From: Devosia sp. XK-2
Lineage (GTDB): Bacteria > Pseudomonadota > Alphaproteobacteria > Rhizobiales > Devosiaceae
Direction: 5' to 3'
Length of the DNA: 64,000 nt
Assembly (NCBI RefSeq): GCF_037113415.1
Contig: NZ_CP146608.1
Coordinates: 3,629,001-3,693,000 of the forward strand
The notes under the pieces were generated by a model. That model did no database searches. It had not been told where the DNA came from and was given only the letters and a program-made list of their open reading frames with translations. The position numbers were made by a program, and so were the translations under genes. How positions within the stretch are numbered: position 1 is the stretch's first letter; each line of letters starts with the position of its first letter. This document shows positions 34,537-42,479 of this stretch, one piece after another.

Positions 34537-35730
34537 ATGGCCATCACCGTCATCATCGAAGCGCTCGGCCATAAGGGTGAAGGCCTTGCCCTTGTCGACG
34601 GGCAGCGCGTCTTTGTGCCCTTTGCCCTGCCCGGCGAAGAGGTGGCAATCACCCTTGAGGGCAATCGCGGCGCGGTGGTCGAGCGGCTGAGCCGCGCGCC
34701 CGCCCGCATTGAACCCTTCTGTCCGCATTTTGGAACCTGCGGCGGCTGCCAGCTCCAGCACATGGACAGCCAAAGCTATGCCGCTTTCAAGACCGAATTG
34801 GTGGAAGCGCCACTGCGCCAGGCCGGCATTGAGGTTCGGGTCGAGCGCTTCATCACCGCCCATGGCACCGGCCGCCGCCGCGCGACGCTGCACGCCCGCA
34901 GGGATAAGGCCGGCTATATGCAATTGCGCAGCCACGATCTGCTCGATCTCGATAGCTGCCCCATCCTGGTGCCGGCGCTTGGCCGCGCCCCTGACATTAC
35001 CCGCGCTCTGGGCGCTGCCATCGGCGAATGCGACATCAGCTTTACCGCCACCAATGCCGGCATCGATGTCGGCATTCACAAGGCGGGAAAAGGCGTGAGG
35101 GCCGAAAAGCTGGTCCCATTGGCCAACGAGCTGGGTCTCGCGCGCCTGGCGCTGGATCGCGAAATGATCCTTTTGCGCCAGCAACCCAGTGTCACCATGG
35201 GGCGCTCGGAGGTTGACCTGCCCATTGGCAGCTTTCTCCAGGCCACCGCCGAGGCCGAACAGGCGCTGGCCGATTATGTGCTCAAGGCGGTCGGCAAGCC
35301 GAAATCGGTTGCTGATCTCTTCTGTGGTATCGGGCCTTTCGCTCTCCGCCTGGCAGAGATCGCCCCTGTCTATGCCGCCGATAGCGACCGGGCCGGTATT
35401 GCAGCTCTCGACAAGGCGGCGCGCCATACCCGGGGCCTCAAGACCGTCACTGCCAAGGCCCGTGACCTGTTCCGCGATCCCCTGACTCGCTTTGAACTCA
35501 ATTTCGACACTTTAGTGTTGGATCCACCCCGGGCCGGCGCTGATGCGCAGGTCAAGGAGATTGCCCTCTCCAAAACGCGCCACGTGGTCATGGTGGCCTG
35601 CGACCCGAAAAGCTTCGCGCGCGACGCGGCCCGGCTTGTTCAGGCCGGGTTCAGCTTGAGTGACCTAATAGCCGTGGATCAGTTCGCCTGGTCCAGCCAC
35701 ATCGAGCTGGCAGCGACATTCCGCCGGTGA
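34537..35730 (+). CDS. RNA (uracil-C5)-methyltransferase, RlmD/TrmA family
   Basis: A 397-residue SAM-dependent methyltransferase that makes 5-methyluridine in rRNA or tRNA. An N-terminal TRAM domain (GHKGEGLALVDGQRVFVPFALPGE) is followed by a 4Fe-4S ligand set in CPHFGTCGGC (about residues 63-72). The C-terminal Rossmann fold has the SAM motif DLFCGIGPFAL and catalytic Cys in VACDPKSFARD. Which uridine it modifies (23S U747/U1939 or tRNA U54) cannot be told. It depends on Fe-S clusters, and its neighbour nfu could supply them. Confidence 0.9.
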   Translation: MAITVIIEALGHKGEGLALVDGQRVFVPFALPGEEVAITLEGNRGAVVERLSRAPARIEPFCPHFGTCGGCQLQHMDSQSYAAFKTELVEAPLRQAGIEVRVERFITAHGTGRRRATLHARRDKAGYMQLRSHDLLDLDSCPILVPALGRAPDITRALGAAIGECDISFTATNAGIDVGIHKAGKGVRAEKLVPLANELGLARLALDREMILLRQQPSVTMGRSEVDLPIGSFLQATAEAEQALADYVLKAVGKPKSVADLFCGIGPFALRLAEIAPVYAADSDRAGIAALDKAARHTRGLKTVTAKARDLFRDPLTRFELNFDTLVLDPPRAGADAQVKEIALSKTRHVVMVACDPKSFARDAARLVQAGFSLSDLIAVDQFAWSSHIELAATFRR

Positions 35731-35848
35731 CCCTGCGCGCAACATTTTGCGTGGTTCCGGCGTTAGCCCATGAGGGCTTTGAAATTGACAACTTTCGCGT
35801 CAGGCCGCCTCCCCGGTTCGGCGCGACCAATTTTGGAGCATTACGACG

Positions 35849-36229
35849 ATGCTGAAAATCTTTGCCGCTGCCGCGACCATTGCGGCAATTCTCGCCGTTC
35901 CCGTCCTTGCACAGTCCAGCGCCAATCCTGGCGGTGTCTGGCAGGACCGCTGGGGCACCACTTTTACCTTCCGGCTTTGCGGTGATGGCACCCAGCTTTG
36001 CGGCACGCTCAACGACATCCAGGGCGATAGCCGCACCCAGGAAAACCTTGCCTTTGTGAACCAGCAGGTGGTCAAGGCCAAGCAGACCGCGCCCGGCAAA
36101 TGGGAGGGCCAGATTGCCCTCAATGGCGGAAACGCCAAGGCCATTGTGCAGATGACCGGCCCGGACACCATCAAGCTGACCGGCTGCCAGCTCCTGTGCT
36201 CGAGCATTGAATATCAGCGCGTGTCCTAA
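35849..36229 (+). CDS. Secreted DUF2147-like protein
   Basis: A 126-residue exported protein with a clear signal peptide (MLKIFAAAATIAAILAVPVLA, cleavage near AQS). The mature part begins GGVWQDRWGTTFTFRLCGDGTQLCGTLND, resembling DUF2147 proteins, and has four Cys that could form two disulfides in the periplasm. The function is unknown; relatives are small calycin-like beta proteins. The gene is monocistronic, closed by a strong terminator 18 bp downstream. Confidence 0.75.
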   Translation: MLKIFAAAATIAAILAVPVLAQSSANPGGVWQDRWGTTFTFRLCGDGTQLCGTLNDIQGDSRTQENLAFVNQQVVKAKQTAPGKWEGQIALNGGNAKAIVQMTGPDTIKLTGCQLLCSSIEYQRVS

Positions 36230-36247
36230 CAGACAGGCGTTCACGAA

Positions 36248-36280
36248 AAAGCCCCGGACTGCGGCCCGGGGCTTTTCTTT
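36248..36280 (+). terminator. Rho-independent terminator after the DUF2147 gene
   Basis: AAAAGCCCCGG (36248-36258), 8-nt loop, CCGGGGCTTTT (36267-36277), then CTTTT. The A/T symmetry makes it usable on both strands, also ending the convergent sugar operon. Confidence 0.9.
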
Positions 36281-36306
36281 TGGCGTCAATATCTTTTGGG
36301 CCGGTC

Positions 36307-37134
36307 TCAGCACACGGTGGCGACGCGCTCCTTGATCACTTCGAGCACCTCGTCGCCGGGGCGCTTCCACCAATTATCCTGGCTGAAGATCTCGACTTCC
36401 TGAGGGCCATGGAAACCGGCTTCCTCGATCATCCTGCGGATGGCCTTGAGATCGATCACCCCGTCGCCCATCATGCCGCGATCGAGCAACATGTCCTTTG
36501 TGGGCACCAGCCAATCGCAGATATGGTGGGCGAAGATGCGCTTCATCCGTCCGGCGCGGGCAATCGCATGGCTGAGGTTCGGGTCCCACCAGATGTGATA
36601 GACATCCAGCGCAACGCCCACCGTCTCGCCCAGCTTCTCGCAGATATCGAGCGCCTGATCGACCGTGTTCACACACGCCCGGTCCGCCGCATACATCGGG
36701 TGCAGCGGCTCGATGGCTATTTTGACGCCCGAGGCATTGGCATGGGGCAGCATGGCCGCAATGCCGTCCGTCACCTGCTCGCGGGCACCGGGCAGGTCTT
36801 TTGACGAGCCCGGCAGGCCACCCACGACCAGCACCAGGCAATCGGCATTGAGCGCCGCCGCCTGGTCGATCGCCTTGAGATTGTCGTCAATGCGCTTCTG
36901 CCGGTCGGCCGCATCGATGCCGGGAAACATGCCGCCCCGGCACACCCCAGTGACGCGGAGCTTGTTCTCACGGACAATGCGGGCGGCCTCATCGAGCCCG
37001 ATGGCTTCGATCTGGTCGCGCCAGGGGGAGATGGCGGTGATGCCATGGCGAAGACACCCGTCAACGGCCTCGGCAAAGCCCCATTGCGGTCGGGTCGTGG
37101 CCAGGTTTAGCGAGATGACGGTATCGGCGCTCAT
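36307..37134 (-). CDS. Sugar phosphate isomerase/epimerase-like TIM barrel protein
   Basis: A 275-residue protein of the xylose-isomerase-like TIM barrel (AP endonuclease family 2) superfamily. It has the expected metal ligands: Glu in IAIEPLHPMY, Asp in VALDVYHIWWDP, His in FAHHICDW and a late Glu in QEVEIFSQD. Such enzymes isomerise or epimerise keto sugars, inositols or their derivatives. The start ATG overlaps the DUF993 stop by 4 bp, so it is the last gene of a coupled operon with the DUF993 and Gfo/Idh/MocA genes. The substrate is unknown. Confidence 0.88.
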   Translation of the reverse strand: MSADTVISLNLATTRPQWGFAEAVDGCLRHGITAISPWRDQIEAIGLDEAARIVRENKLRVTGVCRGGMFPGIDAADRQKRIDDNLKAIDQAAALNADCLVLVVGGLPGSSKDLPGAREQVTDGIAAMLPHANASGVKIAIEPLHPMYAADRACVNTVDQALDICEKLGETVGVALDVYHIWWDPNLSHAIARAGRMKRIFAHHICDWLVPTKDMLLDRGMMGDGVIDLKAIRRMIEEAGFHGPQEVEIFSQDNWWKRPGDEVLEVIKERVATVC

Positions 37135-38300
37135 GCGGAAACTCCATGGACGGCGAGCACCGCCTTCATGCGCTGGGTGGCGAGGTCGGGATCGGCCAGC
37201 ACGCGGGCCTTGTCGGCCAGGCGGAACAACTCGCTGAGATGCTGCAGCGAACGGGTCGACTGCTGCCCGCCGATCATGGCGAAATGATCCTGCAGCCCAT
37301 TGAGATAGGCAAGGAACACCACGCCGGTCTTATAAAAGCGGGTCGGAGCCGCAAAGATGTGGCGGCTCAAGGGCACGGTGGGCTCGAGAATATCGAAGAA
37401 TTCATTGGTATTGCCGCGCCCGAGCGCCGCGAGGCTTGCCGAAGCGGCCGGCGCGATGGCGTCGAAAATCCCCAGAAGCGCATGCGAATAGCCCTGCTCG
37501 TCGCCCGCAATCAGCTCGGCATAGTTGAAGTCGTCGCCAGTATACATCTTGACCGAGGCCGGCAGGCGGCGGCGCATGGCGATTTCCTTCTCGGCCGAGA
37601 GCAGGGAAATCTTGATGCCATCGACCTTTTCGGCATTGGCAGCAATGACGTCGAGGCAGACGTCCATGGCCTTGTCGTGGTCGATGTCGCCCCAATAACC
37701 CTGCAAGGCCGGGTCGAACATTTCGCCCAGCCAATGCATGATCACCGGCTGTTTCACCTGGGAGAGGACATGACCATAGACCCGGGCATAATCGTCCGGC
37801 GACTTGGCGGCGGCGGCAAGGGCACGGCTGGCCATGAGAATGACGCGGCCGCCCTGGGCTTCGACAAATCCAACCTGCTCGTCATAGGCCTTGATGATAT
37901 CGTCAATGGTGACATCGGGGCCTGGCGCCAAATGGTCGGTGCCGGCGCCATAGGCGATCAGGCTGTCATCACGCGTTCTTGCTTCAACCTGCGAGCGCCG
38001 GATCAACTCCTGGGCTTCGGTCCAGGTCAGGCCCATGCCGCGCTGGGCCGTATCCATGGCTTCCGCAACACCCAGGCCCAGATCCCACATGCGGTGACGG
38101 AATTTCAGCGTCGTGTCCCAATCGATCGCCGGGGTCAGCCAGGGATCGTTACCGGCCAGCGGGTCGGCCACGACATGCGCCGCCGAATAGGCAATGCGCG
38201 GAAAATCGGTGGCCTTGAATTTGACGAATGGAATGGGGTCGCCAGTCAGCGTGTAAGTGCTGATGGAACGGTCGGCATTGGGCAGGTTGATGGTCGGCAT
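37131..38300 (-). CDS. DUF993 protein, dihydrodipicolinate-synthase-like aldolase
   Basis: A 389-residue protein of the DUF993 family, distantly related to the dihydrodipicolinate synthase/N-acetylneuraminate lyase aldolases. The candidate Schiff-base lysine is Lys230 in VDGIKISLLS, where the aldolase fold places it; the preceding VIMHWLGEMFDP is also family-like. No activity is established. The frame is open upstream through a repeat, but ATG 38300 has TTGGAGG 7 bp before it. It lies between the oxidoreductase and isomerase genes of a sugar operon, which fits a retro-aldol step on an oxidised sugar. Confidence 0.82.
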   Translation of the reverse strand: MPTINLPNADRSISTYTLTGDPIPFVKFKATDFPRIAYSAAHVVADPLAGNDPWLTPAIDWDTTLKFRHRMWDLGLGVAEAMDTAQRGMGLTWTEAQELIRRSQVEARTRDDSLIAYGAGTDHLAPGPDVTIDDIIKAYDEQVGFVEAQGGRVILMASRALAAAAKSPDDYARVYGHVLSQVKQPVIMHWLGEMFDPALQGYWGDIDHDKAMDVCLDVIAANAEKVDGIKISLLSAEKEIAMRRRLPASVKMYTGDDFNYAELIAGDEQGYSHALLGIFDAIAPAASASLAALGRGNTNEFFDILEPTVPLSRHIFAAPTRFYKTGVVFLAYLNGLQDHFAMIGGQQSTRSLQHLSELFRLADKARVLADPDLATQRMKAVLAVHGVSA

Positions 38301-38316
38301 GGTGGCCTCCAAGAAG

Positions 38317-38454
38317 GCCCCCTCACCCGGTGCTACGCACCGACCTCTCCCCCAAGGGAGAGGTGAAGAGGGCACAGTGACGGGTCTGGCGACACCTCTC
38401 CCCTTTGGGGGAGAGGTCGGCCCCGTTGGGGGCCGGGTGAGGGGGCCTTGCGGC
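38317..38454 (-). repeat. RIME-like mosaic element R4
   Basis: CCCCCTCACCCGG, ACCTCTCCCCCAAGGGAGAGGT, a spacer, ACCTCTCCCCTTTGGGGGAGAGGT and CCGGGTGAGGGGG: two strong palindromes inside a larger inverted repeat. It separates the oxidoreductase gene from the DUF993 gene inside the same operon. Confidence 0.8.
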
Positions 38455-38460
38455 CCACCA

Positions 38461-39612
38461 TCAAAATTCGAGCTTGGGCACATCCAGCCAGCGGCGTTCT
38501 TCCCAGCTTTTCAAACCAAGCTCAGCCAATTGCACGCCCTTGGCGCCGGCTTCCAGCCCATAGGGCCAGGGGGCGTCCTCGGCGACATGGCGCAGGAACA
38601 TTTCCCACTGCGCCTTGAAGCCATTATCTGCCGGCCAATTGTCCGGAACCTCTTCCCAGTCGTTGAAGAAGTTCATGGTCTGCGGCTGATCGGGGTTCCA
38701 CACCGGCTTGGGCGTATTGACGCGATGCTGGGTCCAGCATTTGTGGAGCCCCGCTACGGCCGAGCCATGGGTGCCATCGACATGGAAGGTGACCAGGTCA
38801 TCGCGGCGCACGCGGGTGGTCCAGCTCGAATTGATCTGGGCGATCACCCCGCCTTCAAGCTCGAAGGTGGCATAGGCCGCGTCATCCGTGTCGCATTTGA
38901 AGGTCTTACCCTGCTCGTCCACGCGTTGGGGAATATGGGTGGCACCCAGGCAGGAGACCGCCTTTACTTCGCCGAAGAGATTGTCGAGCACATAGCGCCA
39001 GTGGCAGAGCATATCGAGAATAATGCCGCCGCCATCATTCTTGCGATAGTTCCAGCTCGGGCGCTGTGCCTTCTGCCAGTCGCCCTCAAAGACCCAATAG
39101 CCGAACTCGCCGCGCACCGAGAGGATGTCGCCGAAAAAGCCGCCATCGCGCAGCATCTTGATTTTCATCAGGCCCGGCAGAAACAGCTTGTCCTGCACCA
39201 CGCCATGTTTGAGGCCCGAGGCACGGGCAGTCTTGGCAAGATTGACAGCCACCTCGAGATCATCCGAGGTCGGCTTTTCGCAATAGACATGCTTGCCAGC
39301 GGCCAAGGCCTTTTCGAGCAGGCCCGCGCGCATCAGCGTGGTGCCGGCATCAAAGAAAATGCTGTCGTCGGGATTGGCCAGCGCCTTGTCGAGATCGTCG
39401 CTCCAGCGCGCAATATTATGCTTTTTGGCCAGGGCTTCCATCTTGTCGGCATTGCGCCCGACAATGATCGGGTCCACCACGAGGCGGTCGCCATTTTTTA
39501 GCATAATGCCGCCCTGGTCGCGGATCGCCAGGATCGAGCGCACCAGGTGCTGGTTGTAACCCATGCGTCCGGTGACGCCATGCATGATGATGCCAAGCCG
39601 TTGCTCTGCCAT
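38461..39612 (-). CDS. Gfo/Idh/MocA-family oxidoreductase
   Basis: A 383-residue NAD(P)-dependent dehydrogenase. The N-terminal Rossmann domain starts LGIIMHGVTGRMGYNQ. The family motif EKP occurs in VYCEKPTSDD (catalytic Lys), and the C-terminal alpha/beta substrate domain has GGGIILDMLCHWRY with a His at the catalytic position. Family members oxidise hydroxyls of sugars, inositols and glycosides. ATG 39612 has GGGAGG 9 bp upstream. It is the first gene of the sugar operon, with a TetR-type palindrome 31 bp before the start. Confidence 0.9.
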   Translation of the reverse strand: MAEQRLGIIMHGVTGRMGYNQHLVRSILAIRDQGGIMLKNGDRLVVDPIIVGRNADKMEALAKKHNIARWSDDLDKALANPDDSIFFDAGTTLMRAGLLEKALAAGKHVYCEKPTSDDLEVAVNLAKTARASGLKHGVVQDKLFLPGLMKIKMLRDGGFFGDILSVRGEFGYWVFEGDWQKAQRPSWNYRKNDGGGIILDMLCHWRYVLDNLFGEVKAVSCLGATHIPQRVDEQGKTFKCDTDDAAYATFELEGGVIAQINSSWTTRVRRDDLVTFHVDGTHGSAVAGLHKCWTQHRVNTPKPVWNPDQPQTMNFFNDWEEVPDNWPADNGFKAQWEMFLRHVAEDAPWPYGLEAGAKGVQLAELGLKSWEERRWLDVPKLEF

Positions 39613-39642
39613 TCGAAAACCTCCCAAGCCATCGCTTTCGGT

Positions 39643-39658
39643 GTAACTGATTAGTTAC
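39643..39658. promoter_or_regulatory. Palindromic operator upstream of the sugar operon
   Basis: GTAACTGATTAGTTAC has perfect 6 bp arms (GTAACT/AGTTAC), a form typical of TetR- or GntR-type operators. A related sequence, GTAACCAATTGGTGAG on the minus strand, lies at 40600-40615 before the tricarboxylate transporter genes and matches at 11 of 16 positions. Confidence 0.55.
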
Positions 39659-39736
39659 TTACCTATATGACCTGCCTGGATGCCGTCAAGCGGTGCCCCC
39701 GCAAACTTTCGTTCATCAACGGGGTCCAGGCCCCGG

Positions 39737-40486
39737 CTAGAGCCCGAGCACCATTTTGAGGCCGATCAGCCCGAGGAAAATCAGGATCATTCGGTCAAAG
39801 GCTTTGCGGCTCAACCTGCCGGCAATGGCCTGGCCGAGCGGCATGAAGGCCAGGATGGGAATGAGCGCCAGGACGCCTTCGAGCAGCCATTGGCCCTGCA
39901 TGACCCCGGCCACGGCCAGGGCCGGCAATTGCACACTGGCATAGAGCAGGAACATCGCCGAGACCGCGAAAACATGGGCATCACGGTCCATCGCCATGGC
40001 ATGGATGAAGGTGACCCCGATAGGCGCCGATATGCCTGTGGCGCCCTGCAACACACCGCCGCCCATGCCAAAGAGCGGCCCGATACGCCGGGCCAGCGCG
40101 GGTTTGACCACGAAATGCGGTGCCGCCAGCTTGAGCGCTACATAGCACAGCAGAATAATACCCAGCGTGAGCACCAGCGCCCGTTCGGGTAGGCTGGTCA
40201 AAGCCCAGGTGCCCAGCGCGATGCCGATGGCCCCGCCCGCCAGAAACAGAGGTAGGAACGCCATGCGCCCGTCCCGGGCGGCGGCGCGAAAGCGCCAGAC
40301 CTGCCAGGCATTGGTAAAGATCAGCGGCACGCACATCAGTCCCACGGCATGCTGCAGCCCGAAAAACGTGGTCAGCACCGGCAGGGCGACCAGAGGCAGG
40401 CCCATGCCCGTGGCGCCCTTGACCACGGCGCCGGCGCCCAGCGCCACGGCCATGATCGCCAGCCGTGCAAAATCCAATTCCATCAT
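39737..40486 (-). CDS. TauE/SafE-family membrane permease
   Basis: A 249-residue inner-membrane protein with about seven to eight hydrophobic segments, for example LAIMAVALGAGAVVKGATGMG, FLPLFLAGGAIGIALGTWAL, LVLTLGIILLCYVALKL and MILIFLGLIGLKMVLGL. The paired motifs GAVVKGATGMGLPLVALP and GGVLQGATGISAPI are the two half-repeats of the TauE family, which exports sulfite, sulfoacetate or related organic anions. The start is one of two adjacent ATGs (40486 or 40483). It faces the tricarboxylate transporter genes across a shared promoter region. Confidence 0.88.
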   Translation of the reverse strand: MMELDFARLAIMAVALGAGAVVKGATGMGLPLVALPVLTTFFGLQHAVGLMCVPLIFTNAWQVWRFRAAARDGRMAFLPLFLAGGAIGIALGTWALTSLPERALVLTLGIILLCYVALKLAAPHFVVKPALARRIGPLFGMGGGVLQGATGISAPIGVTFIHAMAMDRDAHVFAVSAMFLLYASVQLPALAVAGVMQGQWLLEGVLALIPILAFMPLGQAIAGRLSRKAFDRMILIFLGLIGLKMVLGL

Positions 40487-40599
40487 AAGTCCCGAATATT
40501 GGCGAACGAGCCGGTTCGAAAACCCGGTCAGAATATGTTGATACCACCCGAAAGCTTTGAGGCAACGCAATTTATCACGTCGCCGCCAACGGCCCAATG

Positions 40600-40615
40600 C
40601 TCACCAATTGGTTAC
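40600..40615. promoter_or_regulatory. TetR-type motif upstream of the tricarboxylate transporter
   Basis: The plus strand reads CTCACCAATTGGTTAC. Its core ACCAATTGGT is a perfect 10 bp palindrome, and the minus strand GTAACCAATTGGTGAG resembles the palindrome at 39643-39658. It lies between the divergent TauE and TctC genes. Confidence 0.5.
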
Positions 40616-40702
40616 ATGTGTCTTGACTCGACCTCCTCTCGGTCGCAAGTTCGCAATGCGAGAACCGGAAAACGGGTCCGGACATATTGGGAGGATAAGA
40701 CG

Positions 40703-41743
40703 ATGAAGCAGACCATGCGGATCGTTCTGGCGTCGGGCTGCGCCCTGGTGGCGCTGGGCACGGCCACAGCTTTTGCGCAGGACTGGCAGCCGGATCGGCC
40801 GATCAACCTGATCGTGCCCTGGGGTGCCGGCGGCTCGACCGACCAGGTCACTCGCGTCACCGCGCCCATAATCGCCGAGGCGCTGGGCGTCGAGGTGGTG
40901 GTGGTCAACCAGCCGGGCGCCTCGGGCGCCATCGGTACCCAGGAAGTGCTCAACGCCCCGCGCGACGGCTATACCTGGACCGCTAACGCCATTGCCAATA
41001 ATGCCACCTATTCGGTGACCGGCCTGCTCGAAGGCACCAATATCGACGATTGGCACATCTATCTTTCGGTCGCCAATGTGCCGGTGGTCTCGGTGCCGGC
41101 CGACAGCCAGTTCGAGGATTTCGGGCAATTGCTCGAGGCCTTCCAATCCGATGCCGGGCGCGGCATTTCCGTGGCGACGGCCGGCGTGACCTCCTCGGGC
41201 GGCACGGCCATTGCGGCCCTGTCCGACGCGGCCGACGGCTTTGATTACAATATGATCACCTATGATGGCGGCGGGCCTGCGGCCATCGCCACGGCCTCGG
41301 GCGAGGCCATGGTCACCACCCAATTGGCGGTGGAACAGACCGAGTTGATCCGTGGCGGCCGTCTCAAGCCACTGGCCGTGCTCTCGGACAAGCCGTTGGA
41401 ACTCGATGGCGTCGATCCGATCCCGCCGATCACCAATTGGCTGCCGGATATGCCGCTGGCGCCGGATTATTTCGGCATCTTCATTCCTGCCGGCGTGCCC
41501 GATGAGGTGATCGCCACCATGGACAAGATCTGGGCCGAAAAGGTGATGAACTCGGAAGAGGTGAAAACCTATGCCGAAACCTTCGGCGCCGTCTTTGCCC
41601 CCTCCTATGGCGAAGAGGCCAGGGCCCTGGCCATGCCGGTGGTGATCCTGGAAGCCTGTTCCTCGGTGGAGCGTGGCGAGGCCGTCAATGACCCATCCAC
41701 GATCGGCATCGATTGCGAAACCCGCACCGAAGTGGGGATGTAA
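40703..41743 (+). CDS. Tripartite tricarboxylate transporter substrate-binding protein (TctC type)
   Basis: A 346-residue periplasmic binding protein with a signal peptide (about residues 1-26, ending TAFAQD). The family opening WQPDRPINLIVPWGAGGSTDQVTR is followed by VVVVNQPGASGAIGTQEV, the carboxylate-binding P-loop region. It captures a tri- or dicarboxylic acid or similar anion and delivers it to the TctAB membrane parts encoded next. ATG 40703 has GGGAGGAT upstream. The true ligand is not predictable; this family is greatly expanded in soil bacteria. Confidence 0.93.
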   Translation: MKQTMRIVLASGCALVALGTATAFAQDWQPDRPINLIVPWGAGGSTDQVTRVTAPIIAEALGVEVVVVNQPGASGAIGTQEVLNAPRDGYTWTANAIANNATYSVTGLLEGTNIDDWHIYLSVANVPVVSVPADSQFEDFGQLLEAFQSDAGRGISVATAGVTSSGGTAIAALSDAADGFDYNMITYDGGGPAAIATASGEAMVTTQLAVEQTELIRGGRLKPLAVLSDKPLELDGVDPIPPITNWLPDMPLAPDYFGIFIPAGVPDEVIATMDKIWAEKVMNSEEVKTYAETFGAVFAPSYGEEARALAMPVVILEACSSVERGEAVNDPSTIGIDCETRTEVGM

Positions 41744-41775
41744 AAATCAAACGGTTGGGGTGGCCCGAAAGGTGT

Positions 41776-41878
41776 CACCCCACCCTCGGTCCCTCCCCAT
41801 CAAGGGGAGGGATGCCAAGGACCGCGGCGCAAGTGCCCATCGTCTCCCCTCCTTGTGAGGCGGGATCAAGGGTGGGGG
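41776..41878 (+). repeat. RIME-like element R5 inside the transporter operon
   Basis: CACCCCACCCTCGG, CCCTCCCCATCAAGGGGAGGG, a spacer, GTCTCCCCTCCTTGTGAGGCGGGA and AAGGGTGGGG: a degenerate member of the mosaic family, between the binding-protein gene and tctB. It could stabilise or attenuate the transcript so that the binding protein is made in excess. Confidence 0.65.
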
Positions 41879-41927
41879 TTCAATGCGTCGGCGCCAACCT
41901 ATTCCTTGATTAGTCCGGTAATGCCAC

Positions 41928-42467
41928 ATGACCACCGACGCCCCCACGCAGACCGATGACGCCACGACACCCGGAATGATCAAGGCCGATCTGCTGGCCG
42001 GCCTTGTCTTCATCCTCTTGGGTCTGGCCATCTTCTATGGCGCCTGGACCATGGACAGGCTCGAAGTGCGGCGCATTCATCCCTTTACCGTGCCGGGCCT
42101 GGTGCCGGGCATGCTGGCCATTGCGCTGACCCTTTGCGGCACCATCCTGTCCTTCCGCTCGCTCCGTACAGTAGCGCCGGGCGGCTGGCAGCAATTGTCG
42201 GGCGCCATGCTGTCAGGCGCCGCGGGCCGCGCCGCAGCGGTCATGCTGCTTGCGCTCGTCTATACATTGGGCCTGGTGGGCACCCTGCCCTTCTGGGCGG
42301 CCACGGGCCTCTTCGTCTTCTGCTTCATCATGGTGTTCGAATGCTGGCTGGCCGCCCCGCGCAAGCCATTGCTGCAATCCCTGCCCTGGGCGCTCGGCCT
42401 GGCGGTGGCGACCGCCACGGCGGTCACACTGGTTTTCGAGCGCGCCTTCCTCGTGCGGCTGCCATAG
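41928..42467 (+). CDS. Tripartite tricarboxylate transporter small membrane subunit (TctB type)
   Basis: A 179-residue inner-membrane protein with four hydrophobic segments (LLAGLVFILLGLAIFYGAWTM, VPGLVPGMLAIALTLCGTILSF, AAAVMLLALVYTLGLVGTLPFWAATGLFVFCFIMVFE, LALGLAVATATAVTLVF). The IHPFTVPGLVPGMLA segment is typical of TctB. It partners TctA, encoded 12 bp downstream. Confidence 0.9.
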   Translation: MTTDAPTQTDDATTPGMIKADLLAGLVFILLGLAIFYGAWTMDRLEVRRIHPFTVPGLVPGMLAIALTLCGTILSFRSLRTVAPGGWQQLSGAMLSGAAGRAAAVMLLALVYTLGLVGTLPFWAATGLFVFCFIMVFECWLAAPRKPLLQSLPWALGLAVATATAVTLVFERAFLVRLP

Positions 42468-42479
42468 GAGGGCGCGACC

